Of a stretch of DNA of 64,000 nucleotides, positions 7,082 through 14,586 are shown one piece after another. Under the pieces are notes generated by a model. It worked only from the letters and a program-made list of their open reading frames with translations. It was not told where the DNA came from and did no database searches. Both the position numbers and the translations under genes were made by a program. This stretch comes from Amycolatopsis aidingensis (GTDB taxonomy: Bacteria; Actinomycetota; Actinomycetes; Mycobacteriales; Pseudonocardiaceae), in assembly GCF_018885265.1 (NCBI RefSeq), contig NZ_CP076538.1, positions 620,001 to 684,000 on the forward strand, in the 5' to 3' direction. Numbering within the stretch: the first letter of the stretch is position 1; each line of letters opens with the position of its first letter.

Positions 7082-8359
7082 ATGACCGCGCGGAAAGCAC
7101 GGCGTACCTGTCGCATGTCAGCTTTACGTCGAGTCTCCGTGGTTATCCTCCTGGCGTCAACATTTGTTCATTTCGTATTCTTTTCAGGCTTTCTTGACAT
7201 CCATGTATACCGGGCTGGTGGGCGCGCATTATTGAGCGGTATCGGCTTGTATTCTGCGGATTTCCCTGAGTTAGTTCCGGGGATGCCGTTACCGTTTACT
7301 TACCCGCCATTTTCGGCCTTGCTGTTCGTGCCGTTGACATTGGTTCCTTGGCATTTGGCCAAAGTGATTATGACACTTTTCAGTGTTCTTGGACTGCTTG
7401 CAACAACGGTGATATTTGCAAGGCGAACCTGGCCTAATCGAGGCTATGCCGCAACGGTGGCTCTTGCGGTAGCGGCGGTTTGGTTCATATTCGAACCTGT
7501 AAAGTCAACGATTAGCTTTGGTCAAGTCAATCTTATTCTGATGGCAATGGTGGTGGTGGATTGCCTGCGATATCGTCTTCGGTGGCCGCGTGGAATTCTC
7601 GTCGGTGTAGCTGCGGCAGTTAAATTGACTCCTGCGGTGTTCGTGCTGTTCTTCCTTGTGCGCAGACAGTATAGAGCTGCGTTATGGAGCCTGGCAGCGT
7701 TCTTGGCTTGTGGCGTCCTTGCGTTGATTCTCGTCCCATCCGACAGTATTACATACTGGTTTCAAGCGTTAATTGATCCAGCCCGTATTGGTGGACTGGA
7801 ATACGCGTTTAATCAGAGCTTTCAGGGCGTACTGTCACGGCTTCTTCCGGAAGGTTGGGTTAGGACTTCGATATGGGCATTTTTGGTATTGTTGGCAATG
7901 GCGCTTGCTGGAGTTTCGGCCTATCGGGCTCGTTCTGTCGGAAACGATGGAATTGCCCTGCTGGCAATAGCAGTCGGCGGTCTGTTAGCGTCGCCGGTTA
8001 GTTGGTCGCATCATTGGGTTTGGGTCGTGCCCGCCGTGGTCATACTGTTGGGTTTCAGTTCCAGCATTGGCGTGCGTGGACGCTGCCTCGGCATGCTCTT
8101 GGGAGCTGTATTTGTGGTCGGCGTACATCAATACCTACCTAGCGGAAATCTGGCTGAACTAGATTGGTCTTGGTGGCAACACATCATCGGGGCTAGTTAC
8201 GTCCTGGTCGGCCTGGGCTTGCTAGGCTGGCTAGCGGCGCGCCCTTGCTCACACCGGGCTGATAACCATAGCGAACCCCCGGATGGTAAGTTGTTCGATG
8301 TGCTGGACTGGCGTATTTCGCTTGGCCGATGCGAACGAGCGACAGATAGGGCACGATAA
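7082..8359 (+). CDS. GT87-type (DUF2029) polyprenyl-phosphate-mannose-dependent mannosyltransferase
   Basis: Multi-spanning membrane protein (about 10 segments, 425 residues from ATG 7082) with family signatures: DIHVYRAGGRALLSG after the first membrane segment, FTYPPFSALLF, and FGQVNLILMAM. PimE-like GT-C enzymes of this group add mannose from polyprenyl phosphate to periplasmic acceptors. In-frame ATGs also occur at 6977, 7025, 7046 and 7115; none has a strong ribosome site, so the start is uncertain. The gene is visibly AT-richer than its surroundings and uses more A/T-ending codons, which marks it as recently acquired cargo that could change the cell surface of the host. Confidence 0.8.
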   Translation: MTARKARRTCRMSALRRVSVVILLASTFVHFVFFSGFLDIHVYRAGGRALLSGIGLYSADFPELVPGMPLPFTYPPFSALLFVPLTLVPWHLAKVIMTLFSVLGLLATTVIFARRTWPNRGYAATVALAVAAVWFIFEPVKSTISFGQVNLILMAMVVVDCLRYRLRWPRGILVGVAAAVKLTPAVFVLFFLVRRQYRAALWSLAAFLACGVLALILVPSDSITYWFQALIDPARIGGLEYAFNQSFQGVLSRLLPEGWVRTSIWAFLVLLAMALAGVSAYRARSVGNDGIALLAIAVGGLLASPVSWSHHWVWVVPAVVILLGFSSSIGVRGRCLGMLLGAVFVVGVHQYLPSGNLAELDWSWWQHIIGASYVLVGLGLLGWLAARPCSHRADNHSEPPDGKLFDVLDWRISLGRCERATDRAR

Positions 8360-8363
8360 GACC

Positions 8364-9026
8364 ATGGAAAACGGCCCTACCGCAGAGCGCATCCCTGCCC
8401 CCGTCGCGCCACCACTGACGTTCACCATCTACGGCCTTGAACCATCGTGGGATGGACAGCGGTGGCTGGAGGCTGTTGACAACACGCCCAACTCGCCAGT
8501 GTGGCTAGGCCATCGTACGTCGACCGGTGAGGCTGGAGTACTCGTGGGTACACTGCCTCGAACGACCTTCAAATCAACGGATTCGCCGCTGGGAGGATGG
8601 CGTTCGCCGGGCATGGCAGTGGGACGTTTCCTCGACGTTATCGAGCCGTTCACTTTGCCCGAGCGCCGCGACGAGCTAGGCGAGCGGCTTCGACGACATG
8701 CTGACGAGCAAGTCGCGATCTTCTCGACGTGGCCGTTAGTGAGTTGGAACGTCGAAGCTCAGCATGTTGAGGCGAGGGTGTGGCACTTTGCGAGCGGTTG
8801 GCTCGCGATCTGCACCAACCTGTCAGAGTCGTATGTCGTGGCCATTGGCACTGGCACGGCACCTGATGACCTCTGCTTGACTATCACTTCTGGTGCGGAG
8901 TACGGCGTTGACTTCTCGCGCCCTATTACTCTCGGACATATCCAGCAACGGTCAGAAGCCGCAGTGATGCCTCGGCCGAATCAACCACATCCTGACCTGC
9001 TGCCTTTCCTGCTACCAAACTTCTGA
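8364..9026 (+). CDS. Hypothetical protein, element cargo
   Basis: 220-residue soluble protein with no recognised family, signal peptide or membrane segment. It has a proline-rich N-terminus and several Trp-containing segments (LEPSWDGQRWLEAVDNTP; ARVWHFASGWLAICTN). The ATG at 8364 lies 5 bp after the mannosyltransferase stop, so the two are probably co-transcribed; an upstream in-frame ATG at 8283 would overlap the previous gene by 77 bp. Base composition is intermediate between the cargo and the chromosome. Confidence 0.65.
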   Translation: MENGPTAERIPAPVAPPLTFTIYGLEPSWDGQRWLEAVDNTPNSPVWLGHRTSTGEAGVLVGTLPRTTFKSTDSPLGGWRSPGMAVGRFLDVIEPFTLPERRDELGERLRRHADEQVAIFSTWPLVSWNVEAQHVEARVWHFASGWLAICTNLSESYVVAIGTGTAPDDLCLTITSGAEYGVDFSRPITLGHIQQRSEAAVMPRPNQPHPDLLPFLLPNF

Positions 9027-9231
9027 ACGATCTTCAACTAGTTTCTTGGTGATTTGTGTCACTTTGAATGTTGACGCTTAGCCGGTCCGTTGATCGACAG
9101 GTTAATCATCCACTTGGTGGTATCCGTCCGCTGTGGCTATCGATAAGTTGGGTCTGGTCGGCTAAAAGATGCTGACACTAAAGTCGGGGGATTTTTAAGT
9201 ATTGGCTCTCGTTAGGCAAAGGGGAGGACTG

Positions 9232-9786
9232 ATGAAATCTGTTGTTCGGGCGCCCAAAAAGAGATCGAGGGCTCTGGTTTATATTGCAGCTCTTGTGATG
9301 TCGCTTTCCAGTATTCTAATGGTATCTCCTGCTTCTGCGGAGGTCGGTGAAAATTCGCAAGGACACTGCGTTGCTAGCTTTACCAAGGTGAAGCCAGGAA
9401 GTTCTGAAACGCGGATGACGCACCACGTGTGCGCTGCCACCGAGCAAGAAGCGCGGGCGCAGATACCCGGCGCTGCGGCGAAGGTTCTCCTTGTTCGGAT
9501 CTACCGGGATTCTTACCAGGGCGGACCGCATTACAGTTTGACTGCCGACGCCGCTTGTGATCCCGCCGGATGGGGCTTCTCTGACCTTTCGTCCTTCAAC
9601 GACGGTTTGCCGGGTATTTCATCTTGGCGGACGTATAACCAGTGCAGTGGCCAGGTTATTTACTCCGAAGAGGATTATGTTTCGCAGTGCGGGCCGCACT
9701 ACGGTCCGAACTCGTGGGCGCAGAACGTGCCGTGGGCGTGTAATGACCACGTCCTGTCGATGAAGGTTTATCAGCACCACAGCTAG
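9232..9786 (+). CDS. Secreted small protein with crystallin/inhibitor-I36-like fold
   Basis: 184-residue protein with a clear Sec signal peptide (basic KKRSR, hydrophobic core about residues 16-38, cleavage after SPASA). The mature part contains VRIYRDSYQGGPHYSLT and GFSDLSSFNDGLPGISSW, which resemble the beta/gamma-crystallin-type repeats of actinobacterial peptidase inhibitor family I36. Six or more cysteines suggest disulfides. The ATG at 9232 has AGGGGAGG upstream and is preferred over an earlier in-frame start. It is the last gene before the attachment site, a typical cargo position. The fold call is moderate; the function (inhibitor, toxin-like or surface protein) is unknown. Confidence 0.7.
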   Translation: MKSVVRAPKKRSRALVYIAALVMSLSSILMVSPASAEVGENSQGHCVASFTKVKPGSSETRMTHHVCAATEQEARAQIPGAAAKVLLVRIYRDSYQGGPHYSLTADAACDPAGWGFSDLSSFNDGLPGISSWRTYNQCSGQVIYSEEDYVSQCGPHYGPNSWAQNVPWACNDHVLSMKVYQHHS

Positions 9787-9794
9787 AGAGTTGG

Positions 9795-9840
9795 AGGAAT
9801 TGAGGATGGTGACACGACCGTGTCACCATCCTCAATTCCT
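9795..9840. terminator. 22-bp perfect inverted repeat near the right end of the element
   Basis: The 22 bases at 9795-9816 and 9819-9840 are exact reverse complements with only 2 nt between them, beginning AGGAATTGAGG. It lies 9 bp after the secreted-protein stop. It could form a very long terminator hairpin, although no T-run follows, or be an end-proximal site of the element. Confidence 0.7.
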
Positions 9841-10090
9841 GGCGGTTAGGATGGTCGGCCCGGGGTGCGGACTGCGTGCATGGCTCACGGGCTAGCTGGG
9901 GCTGGCAGGAGTCAGCGGGGCGTGGTGCAGAACAAGCGCATATTGTGAATTACGTCACTCCAGGGCCGTGGGTGTCCGTGGTCCGGTCTGTGGTCCGAAC
10001 TGGGGTGCACTGGGGTAGGCAGGGTCGCTCTTGGGCCACGTCTGCGGCGAGTATTCGCTGCTAGAAGCGTTGGTTCTAGTGTTGCGGGAC

Positions 10091-10133
10091 ACTCGTAATG
10101 AACAGGTCAGGGGTTCGATTCCCCTACGCGGCT
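10091..10133 (+). other. Attachment site: 3' fragment of tRNA-Thr(CGU)
   Basis: The bases read as the 3' part of a tRNA: last base of the anticodon stem, loop CTCGTAA (anticodon CGT at 10094-10096), stem TGAAC, variable loop, T-arm AGGGG-TTCGATT-CCCCT, and acceptor ACGCGGC with discriminator T at 10133. No matching 5' half precedes it: the base context GCGGGAC does not pair with the anticodon stem. This is the pattern left when an element integrates in a tRNA gene and rebuilds the tRNA at its other end. The intact tRNA is therefore expected left of the window. Confidence 0.88.
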
Positions 10134-10142
10134 CGCAGCGCT

Positions 10143-10172
10143 AAGCGGCCGGGGTGACAACCTCGGCCGCTT
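10143..10172 (+). terminator. Original terminator of the interrupted tRNA-Thr gene
   Basis: AAGCGGCCG (10143-10151) pairs with CGGCCGCTT (10164-10172), with additional GG/CC pairs inside, and the stem ends in TTT. It lies 10 bp after the tRNA fragment, so it is the chromosomal terminator now separated from its promoter by the element. It could also serve the leftward gene ending at 10186. Confidence 0.7.
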
Positions 10173-10185
10173 TCGTACGTGCTGC

Positions 10186-10908
10186 TCAGTTCGGAATCGG
10201 TTCCCGTGCCGTCCGGGTCACGTCGGCGACGAGTTCGACGATGTCCGGCCCGTACGCCTCCGAGTTGACGACCTTCAGCAGCAGGCAGAACGAGTCGTCG
10301 TGGTACTTGCGGGCGAGCTTGCGATGGTGCCGGGCCAGGTAGCGAGTCGCCGCCTGGTTGGTGATGGCGACCTGGCCGCAGAACAGGAAGACCGGCCGGG
10401 CTCCCCGCTCGGCGGAGAGCCGGGCCAGGATCACGTACTCCACATTGCCCTTCTCCAGGTGGTAGCGCTCCGTGCCGACCTGGAAAACGCACTGGTCGGC
10501 AGGCCCCTCCGGGTCCAGCCCGGTGTTCACCGCCACGCCGGGCAGGAACGCCCGCAGGTGTGCCGCCATCCGGCGATTGGACACCGGCCCGCCGACACAG
10601 AACTCGGCCTGCTGGCCGAGGCCCTGGCGGACCAGGTCATGCGCCACGATCCGGGCCTGCGCGCCGCAGTCCTTGATCAAGGCGGACAGCTCGAGGAGGG
10701 TGAACACGTCGTAGCGGTCCACCGCGTCCTCCCTCCCCGCATGCCGGTTGACCACGAGCAGGGCGTCCGAATCGCGGGGGAGGCCGAGGAAACGCTGCTT
10801 GCGGCGCAGCCTGCGCCGCCACAGGAACGTACGGGTGAACCAGCCGATGGCGGCGCTGATCCCCGCCGCCAGCACCCCAAGCACGACCTCGAGCACGTCC
10901 TCAGTCAC
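10186..10908 (-). CDS. Conserved hypothetical membrane-anchored protein
   Basis: 240-residue protein with one N-terminal membrane segment (about residues 5-28) followed by Arg-rich RRRLRRKQRF and a mostly soluble domain. Segments such as DALLVVNRHAGREDAVDRYD and FCVGGPVSNRRMAAHLRAFL suggest an alpha/beta fold, but no named family is recognised. It overlaps the ECF sigma gene by 8 bp and is probably co-transcribed with it. It is the first complete chromosomal gene after the attachment site. Confidence 0.7.
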   Translation of the reverse strand: MTEDVLEVVLGVLAAGISAAIGWFTRTFLWRRRLRRKQRFLGLPRDSDALLVVNRHAGREDAVDRYDVFTLLELSALIKDCGAQARIVAHDLVRQGLGQQAEFCVGGPVSNRRMAAHLRAFLPGVAVNTGLDPEGPADQCVFQVGTERYHLEKGNVEYVILARLSAERGARPVFLFCGQVAITNQAATRYLARHHRKLARKYHDDSFCLLLKVVNSEAYGPDIVELVADVTRTAREPIPN

Positions 10909-12151
10909 GGCGGCGAATCGTATCCGCCGCGCGGTCCAGCAGATAGCGTTGCTCGGGCAGGCTGGTGGTCAGCCGCGCGGCCAGCTGGTAGCAGGACCGG
11001 GCCGCCTCCGCCTCGCTGGCCAGCTCGAGGAGATGCGCCCGGACGGCGTGCAGCCGGTGGTGCCCGGACAACCGGTCTTCGGTGTCCAGCCCCTCGAGCA
11101 GGGCAAGCCCGGCGTGCGGGCCACGCACCTCGGCCACCGCCACGGCGTGGTTCAGGGTGACCATCGGGTTCGGCGCCAGCCGCATCAGGATCCGGTACAG
11201 CCCGATGATCTGCACCCAGTCGGTGTCCCCGGCGCAAGTTGCCTCCGCGTGCACCGCGGCGATCGCCGCCTGTACCTGGTACGGCCCGAGCTCGGCTGTG
11301 ACGAGGGCGTTGGTGATCAGGGCGCTGCCCTCCTCGATGAACTCCCGGTTCCACCGGCCGCGATCCTGCTCCGCCAGCGGGATCAGCCCGCCGTCCGGCC
11401 GGGTCCGCGCCGGGCGGCGGGCGTCGACCAGCAGCATGAGCGCGAGCAACCCGGCGACCTCACCGTCCTCCGGCCGCAGGTCACGGACGGTACGGGTGAG
11501 CCGGATGGCCTCGGCGGTCAGCTCGCCGCGGTACAGCTCGGGTCCCGAGCTGGCCGTGTAGCCCTCGTTGAAGATCAGGTACAGCACATGCAGCACGTTG
11601 CGCAGCCGATCCGGCCGCTCCCGCTCGGGCGGTGGGCGGAACCGGGCGCCCGCCGCCCTGATCCGCCGCTTGGCCCGGCTGATCCGCTGGGCCATGGTGG
11701 CTTCTGGCACCAGGAACGCCCCGGCGATCTCGGCCGTGGTCAGCCCGCCGACCGCGCGCAGGGTGAGCGCGATCTGCGCGGATGCGCTCAGCGCGGGGTG
11801 ACAGCACAGCATCAGCAGGGTGAGCGTGTCGTCTTCGTCGAGCGGCCCGGTGACATCGGCTGCGGGCGCGCGCCGCTCCTCCGGCAGGGTCAGTGCGGCG
11901 ACCTTGTGCTGCCGCTGCCTGCGCGCCGATTCGCTGCGCAGCTGGTCGGTCAGCCTGCGCGCGGCGACCTTGATCAGCCAGGACGCCGGGCTTTCCGGAA
12001 CGCCCTGTTCCGGCCACCGCGTCACGGCCGCGAGCAGCGCCTCCTGCACCGCGTCCTCCGCGGCCTCGAAATGCCCGTAGTGCCGCACGAGCGCGGCGAG
12101 GACCTGCGGCGCCGAGCGGCGCAGCAGGTCCTCGATCTCAGCCGTACTCAC
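10901..12151 (-). CDS. ECF42-type RNA polymerase sigma factor
   Basis: 416 residues: sigma region 2 (about 10-75, EDAVQEALLAAVTRWPEQG), region 4 (about 110-165, GLTTAEIAGAFLVPEATMAQ) and a large C-terminal TPR-like extension of about 230 residues containing LYLIFNEGYTAS. This layout, together with a DGPF/YCII protein gene just upstream, defines the ECF42 group, in which the C-terminal domain controls activity without an anti-sigma factor. The ATG at 12151 overlaps the stop of the DGPF gene (ATGA). Target genes are usually the DGPF genes themselves. Confidence 0.92.
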   Translation of the reverse strand: MSTAEIEDLLRRSAPQVLAALVRHYGHFEAAEDAVQEALLAAVTRWPEQGVPESPASWLIKVAARRLTDQLRSESARRQRQHKVAALTLPEERRAPAADVTGPLDEDDTLTLLMLCCHPALSASAQIALTLRAVGGLTTAEIAGAFLVPEATMAQRISRAKRRIRAAGARFRPPPERERPDRLRNVLHVLYLIFNEGYTASSGPELYRGELTAEAIRLTRTVRDLRPEDGEVAGLLALMLLVDARRPARTRPDGGLIPLAEQDRGRWNREFIEEGSALITNALVTAELGPYQVQAAIAAVHAEATCAGDTDWVQIIGLYRILMRLAPNPMVTLNHAVAVAEVRGPHAGLALLEGLDTEDRLSGHHRLHAVRAHLLELASEAEAARSCYQLAARLTTSLPEQRYLLDRAADTIRRRD

Positions 12152-12543
12152 ATTTCCTGGCCTGCGGTTTCCATGATCGGGCGCACCTCGACCCCGGCGA
12201 ACCTGGCGTCCGGGAACCGTCCGGCGATCTCGGCCGCCCGCTCCGGGCTCGCGCAGTCGACCACGAAATAGCCCGCCAGCTGCTCCTTGGTCTCCGAGTA
12301 GGGCCCGTCCGTGGCCACCGGAAGGCCGTCGCGCACCCGCACTGTCCTGGCGAGTATCGGGTCGGCCAGCGCCGTTCCCGCCACGAACTCCCCGGACTCG
12401 ATGATCTCCTGCCGCAGTTCCTCTGCCTGCTCGGACAGCGCGGCCTGCTCGCCCTCCGGCAGCGCCTGGAACTCCGGGGTCCGTTCGAAGATCGGGTGTC
12501 CCCAGGTCTTCGGGTTGCTGTAGATCAGGATCAGGTACTTCAT
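12148..12543 (-). CDS. DGPF/YCII-domain protein, ECF42 partner
   Basis: 131-residue ferredoxin-like-fold protein. It starts MKYLILIYSNP and contains the signature DGPYSETKEQLAGYFVVDC, in which DGPY-type residues define the family. It is translationally coupled to the sigma gene. DGPF proteins are the usual targets and neighbours of ECF42 sigma factors; their biochemical role is not settled. A remnant of a glyoxalase-type gene lies 25 bp upstream, so the operon probably once began with that gene. Confidence 0.88.
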   Translation of the reverse strand: MKYLILIYSNPKTWGHPIFERTPEFQALPEGEQAALSEQAEELRQEIIESGEFVAGTALADPILARTVRVRDGLPVATDGPYSETKEQLAGYFVVDCASPERAAEIAGRFPDARFAGVEVRPIMETAGQEM

Positions 12544-12568
12544 CTCGTTCCTCCCGCTGCCGAGCCGG

Positions 12569-12649
12569 TCAGGCCGGTCCCGCCACGCCGACCAGGTTGC
12601 CCCCCGGGTCGGTCCCGATCGTCACGAAGTGCACCACTGGCTGTCCCAT
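12569..12649 (-). pseudogene. Remnant of a VOC (glyoxalase-like) gene, internal deletion
   Basis: A 26-codon frame with a good ribosome site (GGAAAGGA before ATG 12649) begins MGQPVVHF, a common VOC-family N-terminus, and ends TDPGGNLVGVAGPA, which matches the C-terminal DPEGNxxG strand of the same family. About 90 middle codons are missing. It lies upstream of the DGPF gene and in the same direction. A clean in-frame internal deletion is inferred; a functional micropeptide is possible but unlikely. Confidence 0.7.
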
Positions 12650-12745
12650 GATCGGTCCTTTCCGCGCCGACCGCTCGGCGCCTCGCAGCGGAGGTCGGAG
12701 CGCGGGGACCGGTTTCGACAGCCGGGTGGAAGAAACTCCGGACGA

Positions 12746-12778
12746 ACTTGGGCCCTCCCGCGCGGGGAGGGCCCAAGT
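12746..12778 (-). terminator. Hairpin terminator after the secreted protease gene
   Basis: Perfect 14-bp inverted repeat ACTTGGGCCCTCCC (12746-12759) and GGGAGGGCCCAAGT (12765-12778) around 5 nt. It begins 22 bp beyond the stop codon of the leftward protease gene. Confidence 0.75.
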
Positions 12779-12799
12779 GACCGGTTCGGCTACCGCGGA

Positions 12800-13789
12800 T
12801 CAGCAGGGACCGAGGTCCTCCCAGACGGCCCAGGAGGTCGGGTCGCCCGGCTCGGCACCACCCGGGTACCAGATCGCCTCCCACCGGTGGCCGTTGTGCG
12901 CCACCACGTCGCCGATCTGGTACGAACCACCGGCCTGCCACGCGGGCACGCCCTCGCAGCCCTGCGGCGGCGGGTCGTCATCATCATCGTCGCCGACGAC
13001 ACCGTTGATCCAGGACCGGTAGGCTGGCACCTTCATGTAGATCGCCGGTGCCTGACCGCAGGTGGGCTGGCCACGGCCTGCCCTGCTGGTCGCGCCGGTC
13101 AGCCGCCACTCGCCGCCTTCCCGCACGACGGAGGGCCCGCCGGAGTCGCCGTAGCAGGCGCCCGCCCTGGGCACCCCGCCGAGGCAGAGCTCGGTGTTCG
13201 GGTCGAAGTTGGCGGTGCACCCTGATGCCTGCACCGTGACGTCGATCTCCATCAGGTCCCGCGAGGCACCGCAGCCGCCGCGGGTCGCGCAGGTCTGGCC
13301 GAAGCCGATCAGCCTGGTCTCGGTGCCCGCGCTGGTGCCGGCGTCGGCGATGTCGATCGGCGTCTGGCTCACCGACTGGGACAGCTGCACCAGCGCGATA
13401 TCGCCGGAGCCGGGCACGATCCGGGAGGTCCCGACCAGGGTGCCGCCGGAGTCGTACCTGGTGCTGCCCACCCGTACCTGGAACCTGCCGGGGGACTGGC
13501 TCTGGATGCAGTGTTTGGCGGTGACGACCCAGTTGGACCGGATCAGCGAGCCGCCGCAGAAATGCCTGCCCGAGGACTGCAGTGAGGCCATGAACTCGTA
13601 GGTCTGGCTGGCCCGCCTGCCACCGACGATATAGGGCGAGACGTCGCCGCCGCCCTCCGCCGAGGCCGCGACCGGCGCGGTGTCGGGGGTGGACTCGGGC
13701 GCCGCCGTCGCCGCTTGCGCCGTGCCCAGCATCAACCCGGCCGAAGCCAGGAGGACGCCGGCGCCGAGTCCGATCTTGCGGAGCCGCAT
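12800..13789 (-). CDS. Secreted trypsin-like serine protease with C-terminal carbohydrate-binding module
   Basis: 329 residues: signal peptide (about 1-28, ending QAATAA), short propeptide, mature N-terminus IVGGRRA, S1 protease domain, acidic linker (run of Asp then PPPQ) and a C-terminal CBM5/12-like module (WQAGGSYQIGDVVAHNGHRW). Catalytic residues are visible: His in TAKHC (usually TAAHC), Asp in SGDIALVQ, Ser in GDSGGP. Several Cys pairs fit the family. The ATG at 13789 has GGAAAGGAG upstream; longer in-frame reading was rejected. It probably degrades proteins on a chitin-like or polysaccharide surface. Confidence 0.92.
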   Translation of the reverse strand: MRLRKIGLGAGVLLASAGLMLGTAQAATAAPESTPDTAPVAASAEGGGDVSPYIVGGRRASQTYEFMASLQSSGRHFCGGSLIRSNWVVTAKHCIQSQSPGRFQVRVGSTRYDSGGTLVGTSRIVPGSGDIALVQLSQSVSQTPIDIADAGTSAGTETRLIGFGQTCATRGGCGASRDLMEIDVTVQASGCTANFDPNTELCLGGVPRAGACYGDSGGPSVVREGGEWRLTGATSRAGRGQPTCGQAPAIYMKVPAYRSWINGVVGDDDDDDPPPQGCEGVPAWQAGGSYQIGDVVAHNGHRWEAIWYPGGAEPGDPTSWAVWEDLGPC

Positions 13790-13977
13790 GGGCTGTCGCT
13801 CCTTTCCACGAACTGTGCAGGGGAGGATCAGGAGCTCCTTGATCGCCGAGCCGGTTCCGGGGGCCGGCCCCGACAAACTATGACCCGCCGTGTCCGTGCA
13901 CCGTCATCCTTACGGGGGATCAATCCGGTTTATCCCCGGAGATCGCGCACCGGTCCGGCCGCCCGTAGGGTTGGCCC

Positions 13978-14505
13978 ATGCCGATGTTTTCCTTCGAGGG
14001 CGTCAGCCCCACCGTGCACCCGGACGCCTGGATCGCGCCGACCGCCACGCTGATCGGTGACGTCGTCGTGGAGAAGGGCGCATCCATCTGGTACGGCGCC
14101 GTGCTCAGGGCCGACTTCGGCCGCATCGTGGTGCGGGAGGGCGCCAACATCCAGGACAACTCGGTGGTGCACGTGAACGCGGGCAACGAGACCGAGATCG
14201 GCAGGAACGCCACCGTCGGCCACCAGTGCCTCGTGCACGACTGCACGGTCGGCGAGCAGGCGCTGATCGGCAATGGTTCCACCGTGCTGGACCAGGCCGA
14301 GATCGGCACCCGCGCGCTGGTGGCGGCCGGGGCCACGGTGACCCCGAACCTGGCGGTTCCGGCCGAGCACATCGCCATGGGCAGCCCGGCGAAGAAGCAC
14401 GTACCGCTGACCGACTCCGCGAGGGTATGGGTGGAGCACAACGCGGCGGTCTACCAGCAGCTCGCCCGGCGGCATGCCGAGGGGATCGAACCGATCAGCG
14501 ACTGA
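13978..14505 (+). CDS. Gamma-carbonic-anhydrase-family hexapeptide-repeat protein
   Basis: 175-residue left-handed beta-helix protein with repeated hexapeptides from about residue 15 to 130 (IGDVVVEKGASIWYGAVLR, NIQDNSVVHV). The metal-binding His residues seen in the gamma-CA/PaaY/YrdA group are present in VVHVN and GHQCLVHD. Members bind zinc and range from carbonic anhydrases to thioesterase or transferase-like proteins; the substrate is not determined here. It is a single gene with an ATG start. Downstream lies the L11 paralogue with its own promoter. Confidence 0.88.
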   Translation: MPMFSFEGVSPTVHPDAWIAPTATLIGDVVVEKGASIWYGAVLRADFGRIVVREGANIQDNSVVHVNAGNETEIGRNATVGHQCLVHDCTVGEQALIGNGSTVLDQAEIGTRALVAAGATVTPNLAVPAEHIAMGSPAKKHVPLTDSARVWVEHNAAVYQQLARRHAEGIEPISD

Positions 14506-14520
14506 GCTGGGGTTTTCGAT

Positions 14521-14549
14521 TTGAGTCTCCAGTAGCTGGAGACTATAGC
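14521..14549 (+). promoter_or_regulatory. Promoter with palindromic operator in the spacer, MerR-type layout
   Basis: TTGAGT (14521-14526) and TATAGC (14544-14549) are separated by 17 bp. A perfect 9-3-9 palindrome (AGTCTCCAG-TAG-CTGGAGACT, 14524-14544) fills the spacer. An operator lying between -35 and -10 is the hallmark of MerR-family activators. The core is CTCCA-N5-TGGAG. It drives the L11 paralogue that starts at 14587. Confidence 0.7.
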
Positions 14550-14586
14550 GTTCCCGGTCGTCAACAGCAGGACGACCAAGGGGGAC

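Larger units (their letters stand above)
1..10134. mobile_element. Right part of an integrated AICE (pSAM2-type element)
   Basis: Seen: an FtsK/TraB-type translocase, an excisionase-like HTH protein, Spd-like membrane proteins, a WhiB-like protein, an XRE regulator and Nudix proteins lie together, and the block ends at an exact 3' fragment of a tRNA-Thr gene (10091-10133). Known: AICEs such as pSAM2 move as double-stranded DNA through TraB, integrate into tRNA genes, and carry a Nudix-type immunity factor (Pif). Inferred: position 1 lies inside the element. The integrase, the replication initiator and the intact tRNA are expected further left, because none is found here. The stretch of about 6.9-9.8 kb is clearly AT-richer than its surroundings and looks like acquired cargo. 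Confidence 0.85.

Noticed and set aside
10091..10133. Complete tRNA gene
   Set aside because: No 5' acceptor or D-arm precedes the anticodon loop, so it is a fragment.
12540..12941. A 133-codon minus-strand frame across the VOC remnant and the protease end
   Set aside because: It runs through a strong terminator and has no motif or ribosome site.
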